DNA of 64,000 bases, taken from contig JARUPY010000049.1 in assembly GCA_029817715.1 (NCBI GenBank), positions 806,001 through 870,000 of the forward strand, given 5' to 3'. Below are positions 57,693-64,000 of this stretch, in pieces. How positions within the stretch are numbered: position 1 is the first letter of the stretch; each line of letters starts with the position of its first letter. The notes under the pieces were generated by a model. That model made no database searches. It was not told the origin of the DNA and saw nothing but the letters and a program-made list of their open reading frames with translations. The position numbers and the translations under genes were made by a program. Source of the DNA: Melastoma dodecandrum (lineage: Eukaryota; Streptophyta; Magnoliopsida; Myrtales; Melastomataceae).

Positions 57693-59264
57693 TCAGGCAG
57701 CTGCAGGCATGTCCTTGAGCCAAGCATCGAGTGGCTTCCCAATCGAGTACACGATGAACCCTATCTCCCGCAGCTTCTGCATGTCCACGACGTTCCTCCC
57801 GTCGAACACGAATGCGGGCTTCTGCATGTTGTCGTATATCTTCTTGAAGTCGAGGGTCTTGAACTCGTCCCATTCTGTCAGGATGCATAGGCCGTGAGCG
57901 TCCTTGGTCGCCTCGTACGCGTTCCAGACCACGGTTACCTGCTTCACGGTGGTTGGGCTCATCGGCTGGAGATGCACCGGGTGGTCCCAGTCGAATTTCT
58001 TCATTGTGAGCTCTCGACGCCCTAAGCCCTAAAGGAAGCCGAAGAAAGTAATTGCGTAAAGAAAGGCGCCCGGACTTTTGTTTATGAAAGATTAACCGGG
58101 CAAGCACGTGATTTCATACCTTGAGTGTAGTGTGTGCCATTCCCTCTGGATCTGATCCTCGGTGACCTGCGGGTCATAGATGCTTAGCATGGCCTTGTCG
58201 CCCAGAAGCCCCTTGCAGACGTCGATGGCCGGGGTCTCCCTCGTATCCCCTGTGTCTTTCTTGAACGCGAATCCGAGGATGGCGATCTTCTTGTTGGACA
58301 CGGTGTTGAACATGGACGAGACGACCCGGTTCACGAATCGATTCTTCTGGTAGTCGTTGATTTTGATGACCTGTTTCCAGTACTCAGCAACCTCGGGCAG
58401 ACCGTTGCACTCGCAGATGTAGACGAGATTGAGGATATCTTTCTGGAAGCAGGATCCGCCGAACCCGACACTAGCGTTCAGGAACTTGGGTCCGATCCTC
58501 GTGTCCTTGCCTACGGCATAAGAAACCTGAGTCACGTCGGCACCAGTATTCTCGCAAAGAGCCGACATTGCATTGACAGAGGAGATCCTCTGGGCCAAGA
58601 AGGCATTTGCGGCCAACTTTGACAGCTCGGCTGACCACAGATTGGTCGTCAGGATACGATCTTCGGGAACCCAATGTGCGTACACTGCCTTCAGGGTTTC
58701 AATTGCTTTCTGGCCTTCAGGGGTTTCCCTACCACCGATCAGGACACGATCCGGCTTGAAAAGATCATCAATCGCAGTCCCCTCTGCGAGAAACTCAGGG
58801 TTCGAGAGGATTTGGAACTTGATCCCCTTGCTATTGTGGGTCAGGATTTTCTCTATGGCCTCGGCTGTCTTAACTGGGACAGTTGACTTCTCCACGACGA
58901 TTTTATCCGATTTCGAGACATCAGCAATCATCCGAGCTGCACTCTCCCAGTACGTCAGATCTGCAGCCTTGCCAGCACCGAGACCTCTGGTTTTCGTCGG
59001 GGTGTTGACCGAGACAAACACAATATCGGCCTCCGAGACGTGTTTCTCCACTTCAGTGCTGAAGAAAAGGTTCCTGCCTCGGCACTGCTTCACTACTCCA
59101 TCAAGACCCGGCTCGTAGATCGGTAGCTGGTCACTGTTCCAGGCATTGATACGTGCAACAGAGATATCGACGACGGCTACCTCGATCGATGGGCACTTGA
59201 GGGCAATCACAGCCATCGTTGGGCCACCAACATACCCAGCACCAATGCAACATATCTTCACCAT
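57693..59264 (-). CDS. UGD: UDP-glucose 6-dehydrogenase, reading frame interrupted by 129 bp
   Basis: The enzyme oxidises UDP-glucose to UDP-glucuronate with two NAD+, supplying precursors for hemicellulose and pectin. From 59264 the frame reads [14 protein letters not shown] (NAD-binding GxGxxG, residues 8-13), then [19 protein letters not shown], the catalytic Cys272 in [10 protein letters not shown], and [15 protein letters not shown], up to Arg374. Then 129 bp (about 58012-58140) intervene, with a TAA in frame at 58092. After it the family sequence resumes in the same frame ([59 protein letters not shown]) to the stop at 57693. Without the insert the protein is exactly 480 residues, the usual length. 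The insert may be a non-standard intron, a small insertion or an error. If untreated, the product ends at residue 390 and lacks the C-terminal UDP-binding part. Gene order recalled for At5g15490 fits. Confidence 0.88.
58012..58140 (-). other. 129-bp in-phase insert in UGD
   Basis: Flanked by codons for Arg374 and Leu376. Read on the minus strand it has a good donor-like AAG/GTATGA at 58120/58119 and a pyrimidine-rich acceptor-like CTTCCTTTAG ending at 58029. Splicing there leaves 38 bases and breaks the frame. A GTTAAT donor at 58096 with the next AG (58022) would remove 75 bases and add 18 residues in frame. Confidence 0.7.
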
Positions 59265-59990
59265 CTTCTTCCTTGACTAGTCTACGATCTACCACCCAAA
59301 AAAAAACACCGGATTCCTCCGCCTTGAGATGTGAACACTCAATTCGCAACTATCAATATCACAGATCTCTCAGGGATTAACCAAGCACACATTCCGCGAT
59401 CAAAGACACTCAACCTAACAATCCTAGCTCTGCCGCTGAACTGCATATACTCTCGACAGAGCAGCTCGAACTAATTCCTCGCAAGAACAAACCAGGATTG
59501 CATCAACTAGTAGTAGTGCCGACTGAAACTGAAACAATCTCAGCTTCCGGCCACATCCGTGGTGGACGAAAAACGGAACACGCGCCGACGACCCGAAGCA
59601 CAATCAAGATCATCAACCCAGCAAAGCTTAAAATAAGGAGGCATTACAAAACCGGATCGCGGAAGAACAACCCGAAAGATCTCAGGCGAATCGCCGCCTA
59701 ATCCACGCAGATCAAGCGATTTCAGAAGCACAAAACGCGGCAAAGACCCGAACATTTCAAAAGTCAAGACAATCCCCCAATCCCAAAAAAAGCAAGAGAA
59801 ACCAGATCCTCTAAAAAGAAGAAGAGGAAGAGGAACAAGAACAACAATTCGGGATGAATGATGACAAACTGGGCTTTTTACCTCAGAATGGTTTGTTGGG
59901 GGGGAGAAAGGGTCAGATCCAGATCCCGAGATGGAGGAAATTGTTGCGATAAGAAGGCGACGACCAGAAATGGTAGTGGTAGTAGCGAGG
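59265..59990 (-). promoter_or_regulatory. UGD 5' leader with probable intron
   Basis: Plant UGD genes usually have one intron in the 5' UTR. Here a donor-like TTCTGAG/GTAAAA lies at about 59880 and acceptor-like TAG sites lie just upstream of the start codon (about 59278-59285), implying a leader intron of about 600 bp. This is inferred from sequence signals only. Confidence 0.5.
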
Positions 59991-60902
59991 ACGAGGAGTG
60001 GCCTTAAATAAATATTCGGATTTTGATTTTTATTCCAACTCTGATCAACTTGTCTGGGGGAGAAGAAGGATCTTCTCCTTCCTCCTCAGTTTAGTCCGGA
60101 TCTGTAATAAAAGCTTCGTAGCAACATTTCTTAAAGCACAAATTAATACACTAATCCTTTGTATGTCTTTCCTTTGGGGAAAATTTGAATCCATTTGGCA
60201 AACTCCTCCTGCTCATTTACCTTTCGTATCAAGTCAGGACATGTCCAACTGCATGGAAAAATCTTTCGCCAAATAAACAAGAGTTTGGACATTCTCCAAG
60301 TAACTGAGATGGGTGACCATCAGAAAAGTTCGTGGCAACTTCATGAAATTGAGTTTGGACCAGAAGGTAGGAGGAGGTAGTACCCTTTTAAAATTCATTG
60401 ACCGGTCCTCAGCCGAACGACCCACCAACCTCAAGTATAGCGAGGTTTAGGACCATGGAAATTATAATTATGATTATGATTATTTCAAATCACATCTCTG
60501 ATGATGTGCCATTAATACTCAAAATCTATTGTATCCATTTAAACCTAAAACCCCTTCATGGGCCGGCCCGGTTCGAGCGGGCCCATAAAAATATCGGTTC
60601 ATTTTGATTCTTGAAAATTGAGGGCCCAACTGGACGGGCCCTTGTTCGGACAGAACCCGAACGTAACGGAAGATGATATTAATATTCAAATTATGTTATC
60701 CAGCCCAGCGACGTTACGATTTTACCCTTTTAATTGAAGAACTAGCCGTTATCAACCAGAGCGTCCTGCCCTCCAAAACCCCTCCCTCGCCCCAGCCGTT
60801 CTTTCATTCATCTCCCTTCTGAATTTGATCCTGACTATCATCTCGATACGCTTTTTCCCGGTTGCTTCTCGCGAATTGCCCGAAACCCACTGGTGCTCTC
60901 GA
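59991..60902. promoter_or_regulatory. UGD/TPX2-like divergent region with TGGGCC boxes
   Basis: Start codons at 59264 and 60903 point apart. Close to the TPX2-like gene, about 60557-60640, there are five GGGCC/GGCCC cores (for example CATGGGCCGGCCCGG, GCGGGCCCATAA, AGGGCCCAACT), typical site II elements of genes active in dividing cells. Confidence 0.55.
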
Positions 60903-63273
60903 ATGGAGGCGGCGTCTGGACTCGTGGCCGCGACATCCACCCCTTCGAAGGAACAAATCAAGGGGCAGTCGCGTTTGAAGAATTACCAAGAAAGCCCCGC
61001 TGCTTCTGAGAACAAGAACCCTAACCTCCGTCACCCTGGTATGAGCCCGAATGAGAAGGGGATTGGATCTCCCGTTGACGGATCGGCGAAGTCGAGGAAG
61101 TCGGCTCCCAGGAACCCTGGCTTGTCTGGTAAGGGTAACTTCACGGCGAGGAGTCGGATTAGGGAAAGGAAGTTCATTGTTGTTAAGAAGAATTCGAGGA
61201 AGGAAGGAGAGGGGACGAAGGTGGCGTGCTCCAAGTGTAGGGACGTGAGGAAGTGCCTCTGTGTGGCTTACGAGAATCTGAGGGCTTCGCAGGAGGATTT
61301 TTTCAAGATTAAGGATGTGGCGGGTGGTACAGAGGAGCCTGTATCGGGGCATATCGAGGACGTCGAGGGAGAGGATATTGAGAAGAGTCTGATGATGCAT
61401 GATCTCGGAAACGATGTAGGGGCTGGGCAGGAGGATGGGGTTGTGGTTCCTGAGTGCTGTGTGTCCGGAGAGATCGATGAGGAGAACAGGGTTTCAACGA
61501 TCAAGAGGAGGAGGGATAAGTTGATGGAGGCAGCTAGGAATAGTATCCCCGATGAAGGCAGGGTGATGCACTTGGTTAAGGCTTTCGAGAAGCTTCGGAC
61601 TCTATGTGATCCAAGGGAGAACGATAATGCAGACAAGAAGGTGGTGAACTGGGCTTTGCCTGGATTGCTGCCTCCTAAGGAATCACTGGAAAGCAAGGAA
61701 TCATTGCCCTCGATTTCTCATTCCAATCTGGTATTGACAGCAGAGAATTTGGGATTGGATCCCCGAGCTTCACTCTCATCATCATGGGATAGGTACATTA
61801 GTGAACTGAAGTCAATTTATGCTAGCTTATATGGTCTCATCTGATTGAGTTTGGACTTACTTGTCATAAGCTGCAGTGAATCTTGCAGGACATCGGTTGG
61901 TGGTCGAAGAAGCCGTAGAACTGTGAGGACACTTTCTTTTAAATTGACTAGTACGCTTAAGTCCTTGGTTGAATGTGATAAATGAATTGATGTTACTTGA
62001 TATTGGACTCACAGAGCTTAGAGTCTCGCGCAACGACGGGAGGTGGTAGGAGATTGAAGAAGAAGCAACACCAAAGGATGACTAGCCAAAAACCATTTCA
62101 GCTGAGAACTGAGGTGAAGGAGCAAAGCTTTCGTTCTAATTTTGCTACATTGTCTGGATACTGCGTTGGTATAGTTGAACTATGTTCTGATGACTGAATG
62201 CATTGTTGTTGACATCCTTTTATGTCTCGTCCATTAGAATGTCAGGATGGACTAGCGTGGATCTTGGCCTGTGTCTTCTTGATAAGTCCAGTATTTGGTG
62301 TTGAATTTCGGAAAACACTTTATTGTGATGGTGTTTTGTGCGTTTAGCAAAGGGGGAGACTCAAGGAGGAAGAGCTTGTGAAGAAGATACAGGAGATGAT
62401 GCTCGAGGAAGAGAGACGGCGGATACCAATTGCGCAGGGTCTGCCATGGACAACTGACGAACCCGAGGTGAGAAATCAACACAAAAACCAAGATGGTGTT
62501 AAGCAGTATTCAGTTTCATGGGGCTGATTTTGGTGGTTTTGTTCATGCTGTAGTGCCTGGTAAAGCCTGCCGTCAAGGAGAATACCCGGCCTCTCGATTT
62601 GAGGCTGCATACTGATATAAGAGCATTGGAGCGCGTCGAATTCGATCAACAGGTGAGCAGCAATCATTAAAGGAGCGATCAAATGTCACTTTGATGTTCT
62701 TTTTTATTTTTCCTTTTCTTTTCATTACTCTCAGGATGTTCTTTTTTATTTTTCCTTTTCTTTTCATTACTCTCAGGTGGCAGCAAAGCTGAGTCTGCTC
62801 GAGCAGTACAAGGCCGAGAAGGAGAGGCAGCAAAAGGTATATGAGACCGACAACCCTTTTAAGGTTACGTCGAGATTCCACGACGATCTGTTTGATTAGG
62901 ATCTCTCTTTTTTCAGCTGGAGGAAGAGGAGGAAATAAAGAGGCTGAGGAAGGAACTCGTCCCGAAGGCTCAACCCATGCCGTACTTTGACAGGCCCTTC
63001 ATCCCCAGGAGGTAGGTAGTAAGAATCTCCATCTATCTACATCTAGTGGCTCCATGAACACGGGGGATATAAACTACTCAGTTCAAACTACAAAGTTCCG
63101 CGAGAGAGGAGGGCGTGTTCCTGATCCGGGAATTCTCTGTTTCAATTTCTACTTCCAGGTCCACCAAGAACCCAACAATCCCGAGGGAGCCCAGGTTTCA
63201 CATCCCTCAGCATAAGAAGATAAAGTCTTGCCTCTCGTGGAATGACATGAGCCAGTACAGTTTCCAGCTCTGA
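60903..63273 (+). CDS. TPX2-family microtubule-associated protein
   Basis: Eight exons, 60903-61792, 61889-61922, 62015-62113, 62348-62467, 62554-62652, 62777-62836, 62917-63011 and 63159-63273, give 503 residues. The N-terminal 300 residues are Lys/Arg/Ser-rich and low in order, with a Cys motif (VACSKCRDVRKCLC) and an acidic stretch. The C-terminal part is the TPX2 domain: RPLDLRLHTDIRALERVEFD, VAAKLSLLEQYKAEKERQQK, EEEEEIKRLRKELVPKAQPM, YFDRPFIPRRSTKNPTIPRE, then HKKIKSCLSWNDMSQY. Such proteins bind microtubules and act in spindle or cortical array assembly. Two identical acceptors 42 bp apart precede exon 6; the downstream one is chosen for the model because family proteins lack the extra segment. 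The start Met follows a CT-rich leader. Gene order recalled for At5g15510 fits. Confidence 0.92.
62693..62776 (+). repeat. Exact 42-bp tandem duplication of a 3' splice site (TPX2-like intron 5)
   Basis: The 42-mer beginning GATGTTCTTTTTT and ending CATTACTCTCAG occurs twice head to tail (62693-62734 and 62735-62776). Each copy holds the complete polypyrimidine tract and AG. Confidence 0.95.
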
Positions 63274-64000
63274 CCAAATAAAAATCCCTGTACATTCCAC
63301 AGACATGATGATGTAGTTGATCTCCTTGATCTCGGTCCAGTTCCTAAATTGTCTCCGGGGCACCACCTTGCCACCGCCGGTCGGACCGGCTAACATTCCG
63401 AGAGGGGGCGCGGGGAGAAAGAGAACATGGGGGAAAAAGATGAGACGTCCCTGTTCATCTCACGTCCTGTTTTTCATGTTGTGCTTGTGCATGCACACAA
63501 CATGTGGGGGCTTCGTGTCCCCCTCCCCGAAATTCGATGTCCCTTTTGCTTTATTTCGCTATAACACATTCTTTAAAAAAAAAATATTTTGGAGTTTCTG
63601 ACGACAGAGAAACAAAAGGAATAAAGCGTTCGGGGATTGTTTTTTCTATTCTATTTTATTTTGTTTTTTTTTTTCCTTCTGAAATGGGAACGTCGTCGTC
63701 TTGTGAATGTCATGATAGAATTTATGTGTCCCAAAGAAACAAAAACAAAGAAAAACTGGGGTCGATTGGTATGTTTCATGGATCGGTTGTCGGAATAGGA
63801 AGCCCGGAAAAGCAACCCAAAAAAGGAGAAGAAATCCCATTTGGACATCCACCTCAACATGTTAATTCTGTCCATCATCATGTTCAAATCTCGTGGTAAA
63901 GTAAAACAACTGAGACAATTTCGACCGACGCCCCAATAATGACATCGACTTAATCTCTATATACCACCCACGTTTGTCGACATGGAAATGAGATGGGGAT
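63274..64000. other. TPX2-like 3' UTR and downstream DNA
   Basis: The 3' UTR starts at 63274. No further gene was recognised to the window end; short frames near 63504-63899 have no family likeness. Confidence 0.45.

Noticed and set aside
58541..59118. 181-codon plus-strand frame within UGD
   Set aside because: Antisense shadow of the conserved dehydrogenase frame.
60804..61400. 198-codon minus-strand frame opposite TPX2-like exon 1
   Set aside because: Antisense shadow of a Lys/Arg/Ser-rich coding exon with no family likeness.

Overview
This is nuclear DNA from a flowering plant, most likely a eudicot. The genes have many short GT-AG introns. Plant-only families are present (PPR, phytocyanin, Casparian-strip CASP, DUF1336, plastid chorismate mutase), intergenic DNA is AT-rich, and SINE and LTR-type debris occurs. 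I cannot name the species. No bacterial operon, CRISPR array, rRNA or tRNA gene was seen.

Layout. 1-6.1 kb: a PRE-type atypical bHLH gene and the wreck of an STP-type sugar transporter. 6.1-17.8 kb: two abutting tandem arrays. Array 1 (about 6.1-12.87 kb) is a higher-order repeat of four units of about 1.8 kb. Together they carry 15 copies of the tRNA-iMet primer-binding motif TGGTATCAGAGCC, and each unit has antisense fragments of a Cys/His finger-like ORF. Array 2 (about 12.87-17.83 kb) has four 1.14-1.20 kb units plus a stub. Each unit joins the same finger fragment to a TGGGCC-rich piece and to a copy of the 3' end of an AP2/ERF gene that sits intact near 31.3-32.5 kb. 17.8-19.4 kb: a truncated MFS transporter.

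19.7-32.5 kb: RPS9 and a large PPR gene share a divergent promoter. They are followed by a CASP gene with a one-base frameshift, a plastid-type methyltransferase, a DUF1997 gene and the AP2/ERF gene. 33.6-41 kb: a DUF1336/EDR2-C gene, a lamin-like phytocyanin and chorismate mutase. 41.9-53.6 kb: the 16-exon E4 ubiquitin ligase UFD2, divergent from mitochondrial ATP synthase OSCP, then a DUF4336 plastid gene. 54.3-63.3 kb: a membrane-anchored ubiquitin-fold protein (MUB), a tRNA-derived SINE, UDP-glucose dehydrogenase with an odd 129-bp interruption, and a TPX2-family gene.

The genes do not form one pathway. Nine of them (PRE, RPS9, PPR, CASP, lamin-like phytocyanin, UFD2, MUB, UGD, TPX2-like) follow the order I recall for Arabidopsis At5g15160 to At5g15510. 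The window therefore looks like a conserved ancestral block interleaved with other genes and invaded by the composite repeat array. Exon boundaries were placed by hand from splice signals, reading frame and family knowledge.
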